Positions 56,075 through 64,000 of a stretch of 64,000 bases of DNA are shown here, one piece after another; the stretch's first letter is position 1; every line of letters starts with the position of its first letter. Source of the stretch: Mesorhizobium sp. Root554 (GTDB lineage: Bacteria > Pseudomonadota > Alphaproteobacteria > Rhizobiales > Rhizobiaceae); NCBI RefSeq assembly GCF_001427025.1, contig NZ_LMGA01000001.1, forward strand, positions 2,965,715 to 3,029,714, given 5' to 3'. The notes under the pieces were generated by a model. The model was given only the letters and a program-made list of their open reading frames with translations. It did not search any database and had not been told where the DNA came from. The position numbers and the translations under genes are program-made.

Positions 56075-57256
56075 ATGCCGAAAAACATCGTCGATGCCAT
56101 CGTCAAGGTCGAGACCTTCATCATCTCGATCCCGCGCGCCGTGCCTTATCTCGGACCGCTGAAAGAAGGCGAGGCGATCAACGAGCGCGGCTATCTGGTG
56201 CGCAAGGGCAACCGCACGATCTACCCCTCCACCGACATGACCTTGCTGGTCAAGATCACCGGCGAGAGCGGCAAAGCGGGCTGGGGCGAATGCTATGGCA
56301 TCGTCGCACCGGAAGCGACCAAGGCTATCATCGACGACGTGCTTGGACCCGTCATCGTCGGCCGCGATCCCGGCGACGCCATGGTCATCCATGAAGACCT
56401 CTACGACCTGATGCGGGTGCGCGGCTTTTTCGGCGGCTTCTATCTCGACGCGCTGGCCGGCGTCGACATCGCGCTCTGGGACCTGGCGGGAAAGAACCTC
56501 GGCGTGCCGGTATCGACCCTGCTCGGCGGCCGCCGTCACGACACGCTGTCGGCCTACGTCTCCGGCCTGCCACGCGCCACGCTGAAGGAACGCTGCGATC
56601 TTGCCGTCGAATGGATCGGCAAGGGCTTCAAGGGTATCAAGTTCGCCGCTGTCGTATCGGACGAAGGCATCGTCGAGGAGATGGCGGCGCTGCGGGAAGC
56701 CGTCGGCCCCGGCATCGACCTGATGGTCGATCTGCACTGGAAGTTCGAGGCTGCCGAAGCGGTACGGCTGATCCGGCGTCTCGAACCCTACAACCTTTAT
56801 TTCGCCGAAGCCCCGTGTCAGCCCGAAAACCTCGAAGGGCAGGCGCATGTCGCCCGCACCATCGGCGTGCCGTTGGCGCTGGGTGAGGAACTGCGCACCG
56901 TCTACGAATACCGTCCTCGCTTCGAGGCGCGCGCGATGAGCATCGTACAGCCTGAAATGGGCCACACCGGCATCGCCGAATTCATCCAGATCGGCAGGAT
57001 GGCGCAGGCCTTTCACATGAATGTCATTCCGCACGCTTCGATCAGCGTCGGCATTTTCATGGCTGCGAGCCTGCAGGTGGCGTCAACCCTGCCCAACGTG
57101 CCCTATCACGAGTACCAGCATTCGATCTTCGACCGGAATCTCGGTTACACCGACGGCGACATGGGCTGCGCGGCGGGTGCCTACACGGTGCCAACCGGGG
57201 CGGGCATCGGCGTCGAGCCGCGCGAGGAACTGTTCGAATTCGTCGTCCGACGCTAA
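56075..57256 (+). CDS. enolase-superfamily sugar-acid dehydratase-like protein, copy 2
   Basis: A 393-residue enolase-superfamily enzyme distinct from copy 1. Metal ligands are in MVDLHWKF, YFAEAPC and LGEELRT; HASISVG near the C-terminus gives a catalytic His typical of the mandelate-racemase branch, and IKFAAV is the second-strand base region. It is probably the dehydratase that supplies the aldolase eight bases upstream. Converges with the TauE/SafE gene. Confidence 0.9.
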   Translation: MPKNIVDAIVKVETFIISIPRAVPYLGPLKEGEAINERGYLVRKGNRTIYPSTDMTLLVKITGESGKAGWGECYGIVAPEATKAIIDDVLGPVIVGRDPGDAMVIHEDLYDLMRVRGFFGGFYLDALAGVDIALWDLAGKNLGVPVSTLLGGRRHDTLSAYVSGLPRATLKERCDLAVEWIGKGFKGIKFAAVVSDEGIVEEMAALREAVGPGIDLMVDLHWKFEAAEAVRLIRRLEPYNLYFAEAPCQPENLEGQAHVARTIGVPLALGEELRTVYEYRPRFEARAMSIVQPEMGHTGIAEFIQIGRMAQAFHMNVIPHASISVGIFMAASLQVASTLPNVPYHEYQHSIFDRNLGYTDGDMGCAAGAYTVPTGAGIGVEPREELFEFVVRR

Positions 57257-57280
57257 CGGGCAGCGTTCGGATCTGCCGCG

Positions 57281-58027
57281 TCAGGGCGTGCTTGCGAGCA
57301 GGTAAAGCCCCTGCACGAAATAGAACGCGCCGACGCCTGTCACCAGCCACCGCAATCCCTGGCGGAAGCCGTGATTGGTCAGGCGCAGCAGGATACGGTG
57401 GCCGACGATCGACCCGAGGACCGAGAACGGCGCGGCGATGGCCACCGCCGCGGTCTCGCCTTTCGAAAGCAGCCACAGCGACTGCGAATAGAAGACGATC
57501 TTGGCCAGATGCGACAGCACCTGGATCGTCGCCTTGGTGGCGATGATCTGCCTGCGGTCATGTTCGGTCCGCACGAAGAAAATGTCGATGACCGGGCCGG
57601 AAACCCCGACGCCGATATTAAGGGCGCCGGAGATGAAGCCGCAAAGCATGGCGTGGCCCGGGCGCGAGGCGTCCAACTGCGCCCATCGCATCGGCAGCCA
57701 GACCAATATAGGCATCAGGCCGATCGCGATCGACACGACGGCAAGCGTCGGCGTATAGCTGACCAGCGCCAGCACGGCGGCGGCGAAGCCCAGGCCCGCC
57801 ATGGCGAACCCGACGATTTTCCATTCGACGAAAGCGCGGGCGAAATAGGCGCGCGAACCGTTGGCGACAAGCTGGATCACGCCCTGTATGGCGATGGCCG
57901 TGGCGACAGGCATCATCAGGAGCAGCAGCCACAGCAGCACCATGCCGCCGACCATGCCAAACACGCCTGACAGGGTGGAGGTGGCGAAGACCGCCAGGAT
58001 CAGAAGCGCAGTGGTCAGGATGGGCAC
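57281..58027 (-). CDS. TauE/SafE-family membrane permease
   Basis: About 248 residues with some eight hydrophobic segments (LTTALLILAVFATSTLSGVFG; MLCGFISGALNIGVGVSGPV). The conserved repeat around a glycine-rich helix turn is that of the TauE/SafE family, which transport sulfonates or organic anions. The start is uncertain: a GTG at the head of the first helix was chosen because the longer frame from 58123 adds 32 polar residues without a ribosome site. Confidence 0.85.
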   Translation of the reverse strand: MPILTTALLILAVFATSTLSGVFGMVGGMVLLWLLLLMMPVATAIAIQGVIQLVANGSRAYFARAFVEWKIVGFAMAGLGFAAAVLALVSYTPTLAVVSIAIGLMPILVWLPMRWAQLDASRPGHAMLCGFISGALNIGVGVSGPVIDIFFVRTEHDRRQIIATKATIQVLSHLAKIVFYSQSLWLLSKGETAAVAIAAPFSVLGSIVGHRILLRLTNHGFRQGLRWLVTGVGAFYFVQGLYLLASTP

Positions 58028-58410
58028 GGCCGGTCTTTGTTCGCGAAGCTTTTTTGCAGTTCGGCCGGATGGGAGAACCTGCCGGCCCTCTTTGCCGGGC
58101 GGTGCGTGCAATGTCCAGCGCAACGGTCACATAGGGACGGGTAACCAGGGCGCGACACCGGCGTGATGTCGGAACAGCGGGCCGCAACTCCACTGCGGAC
58201 GCGGCACTGGCGTTCGCTTGTATTGAACATTGAGAATGCGAAAGTGAGCGTCACGTTCTGGGGCGAGCGAGCTTTACATCGATCTCCCTTGTTCACGCCC
58301 GAGCAGCTGCTATCGATTCGCCGGCCGCGCGGGCTGACAGCGGCGCTTCTGGCTTCGGTTCCAGCCGGCAGATGGCGTCTAGGCGGCGACGGACGCGTTC
58401 AATAGAGAAC
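58028..58410. other. intergenic region between the PKS and TauE/SafE genes
   Basis: About 380 bases. I see no supported gene and no clear terminator for the polyketide synthase transcript; the TauE/SafE start may lie up to 96 bases further in. Confidence 0.5.
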
Positions 58411-61400
58411 CTATCGCCGTGGCGACCTGCGTTTTTCGATCTCGCGCGACATTCGGTCAACGGACGGAAAATCGATGAACCAGCGCGGCGAGATGCCGAC
58501 CTCGAAACGCCTGTCGAGCTCCGACGCCAGCTTAACGGCGATGATCGAATCGACGCCGAGATTCGTGAATTTTGCATCGGTCGGAATCGCATCCGCCCGC
58601 AGCATCTTCTTCAGGCTCGACGTCAGATAGGTGGCGACAGCATCCAGGTCCCCGGCGCTGGGCGGGCCGGATGCGAGTTGGGCAGGATTCTGCGAACGCA
58701 GGTGTGCGGCAAGCAGCGCCACCGAAGGATACTGCAGCAGTTCCTTCGGCGAAAGGCGCAGCTGCATACGCTGCTCCACAAGCACGATCAGCCTGATCGC
58801 CATGACGGAATCGAGACCGAGGCTTGGGAACGGACTTTGAGAATCGATTTCGTCAAGCTTGAGCAATTCGCGGATGATCGCAGACAACCGGACTTCCAGA
58901 ACATGCTCGCCGCCGCCGGTGCCTGGGGAGACGACGGCTTGTTCCTCGGCGGCGTGGGAGATTGGATTTGAAACCGGCGTTCGGTCCGGCGGGCCTTTTG
59001 CGATGGAACCCCCCGCCAGACTCGCATGGGTGGAATTCACGGCCTCCAGTCCGGTCGGTTCAGCGTCTTTGCCGCCAGCGAGCATAAGGCCCGTTTCCAG
59101 ATCGAGATGCTTGAGAATTTGCTCTTGCCAGCCTTGGGTGGCGAAGATTTCGCCGCTGCCTCGACCCATGATCGCGCGCCAGGCGTCAAGACCTTCCTCG
59201 ATATCGAGAAAAGCGTAGCCGAGCGATGCGAACCATTTGTCGAATGTTTCGGTGACGTATTTATCCCACTTCCAGCGCGACCAGCTGATGGCGCGGCTGG
59301 CCCCATGCCGGACGCCGGCGGCAACGGCTCGCTCGCGCCATTGCGCGAAAGCATTCTGGAAGGCGCAGCCATAGGCGTAGTCGCTGCCACCGGCTAGTCC
59401 CAGCGCCGCCAACGACGAGAAGGCGACAAAGAAATCGAGGTCTACGTTTGCTGTTGCCAGATCGAGGTTGATCGTGCCCTCGACCTTCGAGGCGGCGACG
59501 GTGGCGAAATCGGCCCAGTCCTTGCGAAAGAGGTAGGCATCGTTATGGGCCGTGACCATGTTGACAACGCCGTTCAGCCGTCCCTGGCCGAGAAGGATCG
59601 CGTCGACCATGGCGCGCGTCTGGACGCCATCGGTGATGTCGCAGGCAACGTAATGGATGGAGTCGGACGTCCTCGCCTGTCCTCGCAGCAAGTCGAGACG
59701 CTCGGCGATGAGACCCTGCAATTGGGAACGACCGCACAGAATAAAGGTGGCATCGATCTGGGCGACAAGCTTTTCGAGCAACCGATAGCCAAGTTCGCCC
59801 ATGCCGCCGGCGATGAGATAGACCCCGCCCGGGCGGAACCATGTGTCAGGCCTGGCAGGGCCGGCCTGCAAGTCAGCCAGCCGCAATCCCTGGACTTCGC
59901 GCGCCGGATTGAAACGGAGCACGAGCGGCGTCCGCGGATCCGCGGCGGAGAGTTCGGCAGCCACCAGTTCGGCCAGATCGCCGGGTTCGGAATTGCGGCA
60001 AAAGATCGTGTGAACCTTTAACCGCTCGTTTTCGAGGAACGCCGATTTGGCGAGCGCGGGCATGGCGTCCGCGGCGGGCGAAACGCCGAAATCGAAGCCG
60101 GCCAGATAGAAGACGTCGATATCCCGGCCGAAGGAACGCTCCATCAACTCCTTGGCAAGGCCGAAAAGGATGCGTGTCTCTCCGTTCGCCACCGCCGCTG
60201 CGTCGCTGACTTCAGGCGGCAGGACGATGACGGCGTCCGGCTCGTCGCCGGCCAGGTTCCAGACCTCCAGCGAGGGCTCGGGCCGCGCTTCCGCGGGCGC
60301 GTCCAGCAGGGAGGTGACCAGTGTCGTCCTTGCCGGCAAGGCGGCGCGCAGCAGAGCTTCGAAGACTTCCAGCTGCGCGTCGCTCCGGCCGATGATCCAG
60401 ACGCACTTGCCCTCTGTTCCCGGTCCGGTTCCCGCCTCTTGCGCCCGCCAGTGCCTTTCCAGATAGATCATCTGCGCAGGCTCGTCGGTTGCCATGTCGG
60501 CGTCGAGTCTCGGCTCGAACCAGCAGGTCCTGTCCGGCCACGGTGACAAGGGCAGCGGACAGCGCCTTGCCCGGGCGATCTCAGGCCACTCGGCAACGCC
60601 GCCGCCGAGCCAGCGCACGACATTTTCTGGCCAGTCCGCCTGCCCGGGACGGTCGAAGCCGGACATCGCCACGGTGTCCGGCAGCGCGCCGCCGGCGGCG
60701 ATGACCTGCAACCCGTGCTGCAACTCCGCCAGCGACGAAGCAAGGACCGCCGCCCGTACCGCGCCGCACTCATTGCGGCTTCGCAGCGTGAAGGCGACAT
60801 CGGCGAGCAGTTCATTGCCGCCGCGCCCTCCTAGCAGGCCGACCGCATCGGCGAGTTCTTCCGCGTGGATTTTCATCAGCTCGGCGTTCGACGCCGCGAC
60901 CGGCACGAACAGCCGCTCCGCAGCTGCCGGCTCGCGGTGTGCCGCGGTGTGTTCCGCCACGACCACGCAGGCATTGGCGCCACCGAAGCCGAAGGAATTC
61001 ACCACGGCTGCCAGCGACTTGCCGCTTGCCGGAGCTTGCCATGGCGCCGTTTCGGACTGAATGGAGAAGCCGTCTTCCAGTTGCAGATGAGGATTGAGGC
61101 TGCGGAAGTTGGAAAGGCCGGGCAGCGTGCGGTTCGCCATCGCCATGACGACGTTGGTCACACCGGCGACCCCGGCAGCGGGTTCCAGATGACCGATATT
61201 CGTCTTCACGGAGCCGATGGCACAGGCCGTCGAAGGCAAGCCGCCCTCGGTCCGCAGCTTGCGGAATGCGGTCTTCACGCCTTCCAGCTCGATGGGATCG
61301 CCGAGTTCCGTGCCGGTGCCGTGCATTTCCACATAGGAAATGTCGTTCGGTGTCATCCTGGCGTCCTTCAGGGCGCGCATGACCAGGTCGGCGTGGGCGC

Positions 61401-62574
61401 GGCTGTTCGGCGCCGTCAGCGAGGCCGCCTTGCCGCCGTGATTGACGGCGGTGCCCTTGATGACGCCGTAGATGTGGTCGCGGTCTTCCATGGCATTGCG
61501 GAGCGGCTTGAGCAGCAATGCGCCAACGCCTTCACCGCGCACATATCCATCGGCGGCGGCATCGAAGGTGCGGCACTGGCCCGTGGGCGAGAGCACGCCG
61601 AGCTGGCGGCCCATGATGAACAGATCCGGCGTCAGGAGCAGGTTCACGCCGCCGGCGATCGCGACATCGCACTCGCCTTGGCGGATGGCCCTGACGGCAT
61701 TGTGGATCGCCACGAGGCTGCTCGAACAGGCGGTATCGATCGCCTCGCTCGGGCCATGCGCGTCGAGCAGGAACGAGACGCGGTTTGCCAGCATCGCATG
61801 GGCGTTGCCGGTGCAGGCTTGCGCGCTGAGCACCCCGCCCTGATCCAGCAGCTTCTGGTAATCCTGGAACTGGACTCCGGCGAAGACGCCGAGCGGCTTG
61901 CCGGCGAATTGGGCCGGATCGTATCCCGCGTCCCAGATCGCTTCCCACGCTGCCTTCAGGAAAAGCCGGTGCTGCGGGTCCATCTGCTCGGCCTCATAGA
62001 CCGAAATGCCGAAGAACTCTGGCGCGAACTGATCTTCACCGTCGATGAAGCCACCCCATCTGACGTCCGTGCGGCCATTCTCGCGCAACGGATCGCCGAA
62101 CAGGGCCTGCCAGTCCCAACGCCGTTTCGGCACTTCCCGGATGCAATTCCGACGCGCCGCCTGGTTGGCCCAGAACTGCTCTTTCGAGGCAGCGCCCGGC
62201 AAACGGCAGGATAGACCGACAATGGCGATGTCATGTCTGGTGTCGGTGCCGTCGTGCTTCGCCACGGTGACGGGCAAGCCGGCAACGGGTTCCTGCTGGC
62301 TGGCCGGCGCTTCCTGCTCTGCCAGATAGTCCGCCAGTGAACGCAGGGTCGGATAGGTGAACAGGAGAACCGTATCGACCGGTGTGGCGAAATGCTGTGA
62401 CAGCCGTGCCGCCAGAAGCTTCAGTGAAGCCGAGTCGAAACCGAGATACCCCAGCGCCTCGTCCGGATCGAGGGCGGCCGTGTCCGTTTCCAGTATGGAA
62501 GCGGCAATCGTCAGAATGTCGGCAAGCCGGTAGGGATGTCTGGTCGCACTCGTCACGTCATAATCCATCGTCAT
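58411..62574 (-). CDS. modular polyketide synthase, ACP-KS-KR-ACP-ACP, no AT
   Basis: A 1387-residue polyketide synthase protein. Domains in order: ACP (GFDS, Ser48); KS about 113-545 with Cys283 (DTACSSSL), His418 (EMHGTGTELGDP) and His462 (NIGHLEPAAG) intact; a linker plus structural subdomain; KR about 915-1150 (GGMGELG at 923, Lys1030, Ser1053/1054, Tyr1066); tandem ACPs with Ser1256 (GLDSVMA) and Ser1343 (GVDSIIA). There is no acyltransferase domain, so extender units must come from a separate AT. The KR has Cys1070 where the YxxxN tetrad has Asn, and lacks an LDD signature. There is no thioesterase, so another protein must release the chain. The second ATG (62568) has better spacing from GAGG. 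Confidence 0.93.
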   Translation of the reverse strand: MTMDYDVTSATRHPYRLADILTIAASILETDTAALDPDEALGYLGFDSASLKLLAARLSQHFATPVDTVLLFTYPTLRSLADYLAEQEAPASQQEPVAGLPVTVAKHDGTDTRHDIAIVGLSCRLPGAASKEQFWANQAARRNCIREVPKRRWDWQALFGDPLRENGRTDVRWGGFIDGEDQFAPEFFGISVYEAEQMDPQHRLFLKAAWEAIWDAGYDPAQFAGKPLGVFAGVQFQDYQKLLDQGGVLSAQACTGNAHAMLANRVSFLLDAHGPSEAIDTACSSSLVAIHNAVRAIRQGECDVAIAGGVNLLLTPDLFIMGRQLGVLSPTGQCRTFDAAADGYVRGEGVGALLLKPLRNAMEDRDHIYGVIKGTAVNHGGKAASLTAPNSRAHADLVMRALKDARMTPNDISYVEMHGTGTELGDPIELEGVKTAFRKLRTEGGLPSTACAIGSVKTNIGHLEPAAGVAGVTNVVMAMANRTLPGLSNFRSLNPHLQLEDGFSIQSETAPWQAPASGKSLAAVVNSFGFGGANACVVVAEHTAAHREPAAAERLFVPVAASNAELMKIHAEELADAVGLLGGRGGNELLADVAFTLRSRNECGAVRAAVLASSLAELQHGLQVIAAGGALPDTVAMSGFDRPGQADWPENVVRWLGGGVAEWPEIARARRCPLPLSPWPDRTCWFEPRLDADMATDEPAQMIYLERHWRAQEAGTGPGTEGKCVWIIGRSDAQLEVFEALLRAALPARTTLVTSLLDAPAEARPEPSLEVWNLAGDEPDAVIVLPPEVSDAAAVANGETRILFGLAKELMERSFGRDIDVFYLAGFDFGVSPAADAMPALAKSAFLENERLKVHTIFCRNSEPGDLAELVAAELSAADPRTPLVLRFNPAREVQGLRLADLQAGPARPDTWFRPGGVYLIAGGMGELGYRLLEKLVAQIDATFILCGRSQLQGLIAERLDLLRGQARTSDSIHYVACDITDGVQTRAMVDAILLGQGRLNGVVNMVTAHNDAYLFRKDWADFATVAASKVEGTINLDLATANVDLDFFVAFSSLAALGLAGGSDYAYGCAFQNAFAQWRERAVAAGVRHGASRAISWSRWKWDKYVTETFDKWFASLGYAFLDIEEGLDAWRAIMGRGSGEIFATQGWQEQILKHLDLETGLMLAGGKDAEPTGLEAVNSTHASLAGGSIAKGPPDRTPVSNPISHAAEEQAVVSPGTGGGEHVLEVRLSAIIRELLKLDEIDSQSPFPSLGLDSVMAIRLIVLVEQRMQLRLSPKELLQYPSVALLAAHLRSQNPAQLASGPPSAGDLDAVATYLTSSLKKMLRADAIPTDAKFTNLGVDSIIAVKLASELDRRFEVGISPRWFIDFPSVDRMSREIEKRRSPRR

Positions 62575-62628
62575 GCCTCGAACGTCGCTTGTTCGCCGCT
62601 GCGCTGCCCGGAGGGAGCGCCGCCGCGC

Positions 62629-64000
62629 TCACATTCCATCCGCCTGCAGCCCCGCGGGCGCGGTCTTGCGGTCGCTGAACCAGAAACGCGTCGGTGCGAA
62701 GGGGTAGCCGGGAGCCGCGACCCGGCGCCTCTGCCCCGGCGCATAAAGGTTGGCGAAATCGACCTTCGCACCTTCCACCCACTGCCGCGCAAAACGCAGG
62801 GAGAGCGCTTCCATTTCGTCTTCCGGCGTGTCCTGCCTGATCACGCCGTCCACCGCTATGACAGCGGGGTGCGCCTGGCCGGCGGCGAAGCGCGCCAAAG
62901 CGACCTGGAGGCTTGACCAGTCCCTGGCGATGAAGGCGACGCGGCTGGGCAGGAATGCCCGTCCCGTCTGAAATGTATAGAGAAGGTCCTCCAGCGCCAC
63001 GGCTTCGTCCGTGCCGGAGCCTTGCCCGGCGTTGCCGGTGGCGATCTCCTGCACGAACGACGACAACTGTCCGGCATAGCGCCGCAGCCGCTCCGGATCT
63101 TTGGCCGAGAGCGGCAGGATCGGCAACACAGGCGCGGCATCGGCGCCGACATCGCCACGGACCCCTGGCTGCGGATATTCCTCGACCACGACATGGCCAT
63201 AAGCGCCGCCGAAGCCGAAAGCACTGACGCCGGCCCGATAAGGCAGCGGCTTGCCGTCCGCGTCATGCAAACGTTCCCAGCTTCCGGTCTCCTGGGCGAA
63301 GTGAAACGGCGTTCCCTGCGTCTTGCACATCGGATTGACCATTCGCAGATGTGGATTGCCGGGAATGCGTCCGTGCCGCATCGCCAGCAGCACCTTGACG
63401 ACGCCGGCGAGGCCGGATGCCGCCTCGATATGTCCGATATTGGCTTTCACCGAGCCGATCGCGCAACGCTGCGGCGCGGCGTCGTTCTCCTGGCTGCCGG
63501 CGAGCTTGGTATACGCCCCGCGGATGGCGTTGAACTCGATCGGGTCGCCGATGGAGGTGCCGGTTCCATGCGCCTCGATATAGCCGAGCGTGCGTGGCTC
63601 GACGCCGGCTCGACGCCACGCGGTCAGGATAAGTTGTTCCTGGCCGATGGTGTTGGGCGCGGTCAGCCAGTTGGCGCGGCCGCCATGGCTGATCGCCGAG
63701 CCGGTGAGCAGGCCATAGATATGATCGCCGTCGGCTTCCGCCTGCGCGCGTCTTTTCAGCAGCAGCGAAACGGCGCCTTCGCCGCGCGCATAGCCGTTAC
63801 CGGCGGCATCGAAGCTGCGGGTTCGGCAGTCGGGGCTGAGTGCTCCCTCCTTGTCCAGGGACCGTGACAAGGTGGGGCTGAGAATGAGGTTCACGGCTCC
63901 GACGAGCGCAACCGCGCAGTCGCCGTTGCGGATCGATTGGGCGGCCACATGCAGCGCAGCCAGCGAGCCCGAGCAAGCCGAATCGATGGCCAGGCTCGGC
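62629..64000 (-). CDS. polyketide synthase, C-terminal ketosynthase part (runs off the window)
   Basis: The 3' end of another PKS gene; its frame is open through the right edge. The visible protein holds most of a KS with active Cys in DSACSGSL, His in EAHGTGTSIGDP and His in ANIGHIEAASG, followed by about 200 residues of post-KS linker, then stop. It ends without AT, KR or ACP, and the next protein, 54 bases on, starts with an ACP. A module split between proteins in this way is typical of trans-AT synthases. Confidence 0.93.
   Translation of the reverse strand, partial: PSLAIDSACSGSLAALHVAAQSIRNGDCAVALVGAVNLILSPTLSRSLDKEGALSPDCRTRSFDAAGNGYARGEGAVSLLLKRRAQAEADGDHIYGLLTGSAISHGGRANWLTAPNTIGQEQLILTAWRRAGVEPRTLGYIEAHGTGTSIGDPIEFNAIRGAYTKLAGSQENDAAPQRCAIGSVKANIGHIEAASGLAGVVKVLLAMRHGRIPGNPHLRMVNPMCKTQGTPFHFAQETGSWERLHDADGKPLPYRAGVSAFGFGGAYGHVVVEEYPQPGVRGDVGADAAPVLPILPLSAKDPERLRRYAGQLSSFVQEIATGNAGQGSGTDEAVALEDLLYTFQTGRAFLPSRVAFIARDWSSLQVALARFAAGQAHPAVIAVDGVIRQDTPEDEMEALSLRFARQWVEGAKVDFANLYAPGQRRRVAAPGYPFAPTRFWFSDRKTAPAGLQADGM

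Overview
The window is high-GC DNA with dense, short-gapped operons, frequent 4-nt stop/start overlaps and strong GGAGG-type ribosome sites. Gene content (IclR and Lrp regulators, two TRAP transporters, several solute-binding proteins, an IucD/IucC-type siderophore locus, a full branched-chain oxo-acid dehydrogenase) fits an alphaproteobacterium of the Rhizobiales, most like Mesorhizobium and relatives. The genus is an inference from gene content only. No rRNA, insertion sequence, phage gene or CRISPR array was seen. There is one RNA gene, a tRNA-Cys.

Region 1 (1-10.3 kb, + strand): three tandem paralogous FbpA/AfuA-type binding proteins, then a run of phosphatases: three inositol-monophosphatase-family enzymes, a HAD phosphatase, a dual-specificity-type phosphatase and a calcineurin-like phosphoesterase. 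A LacI regulator converges at the end. Uptake and dephosphorylation of phosphorylated sugars or cyclitols is the simplest reading.

Region 2 (10.5-17.3 kb, - strand): a compact operon of acyl carrier protein, B12-binding radical SAM enzyme, two divergent ketoacyl-synthase-III-like proteins, a 3-hydroxyisobutyryl-CoA-hydrolase-like enzyme and a complete cysteinyl-tRNA synthetase. This is the most unusual locus in the window and looks biosynthetic.

Region 3 (17.7-32.3 kb): a TRAP transporter with an acyl-CoA dehydrogenase (- strand), a divergent LysR gene, and a + strand operon with dihydroxy-acid dehydratase, a second TRAP transporter, a YggS-type PLP protein, an unrecognised kinase-like protein and a free-standing amino-acid adenylation enzyme. 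tRNA-Cys follows.

Region 4 (32.4-38.2 kb): an Lrp-type regulator (bkdR-like) divergent from the four-gene branched-chain 2-oxoacid dehydrogenase complex. Together with ilvD, the acyl-CoA dehydrogenase and the HIBYL-CoA-hydrolase-like protein, most steps from branched 2-oxoacids to short branched acyl-CoAs are present in one window.

Region 5 (38.3-47 kb): an MFS exporter with a possible 33-codon leader, facing a siderophore-type operon (N-hydroxylase, NIS synthetase, 2-oxoglutarate oxygenase), with two strong terminators between them. Next come a tandem-duplicated ectoine-synthase-like cupin and an M20 amidohydrolase.

Region 6 (47-58 kb): a sugar-acid catabolic locus with two enolase-superfamily enzymes, an IclR-SMP30 fusion with two clear operators, an ABC sugar importer, a short-chain dehydrogenase, a DHDPS-family aldolase and a TauE/SafE protein.

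Region 7 (58.4-64 kb, - strand): the 3' part of a modular polyketide synthase without AT domains in what is visible, suggesting a trans-AT system that continues beyond the right edge.
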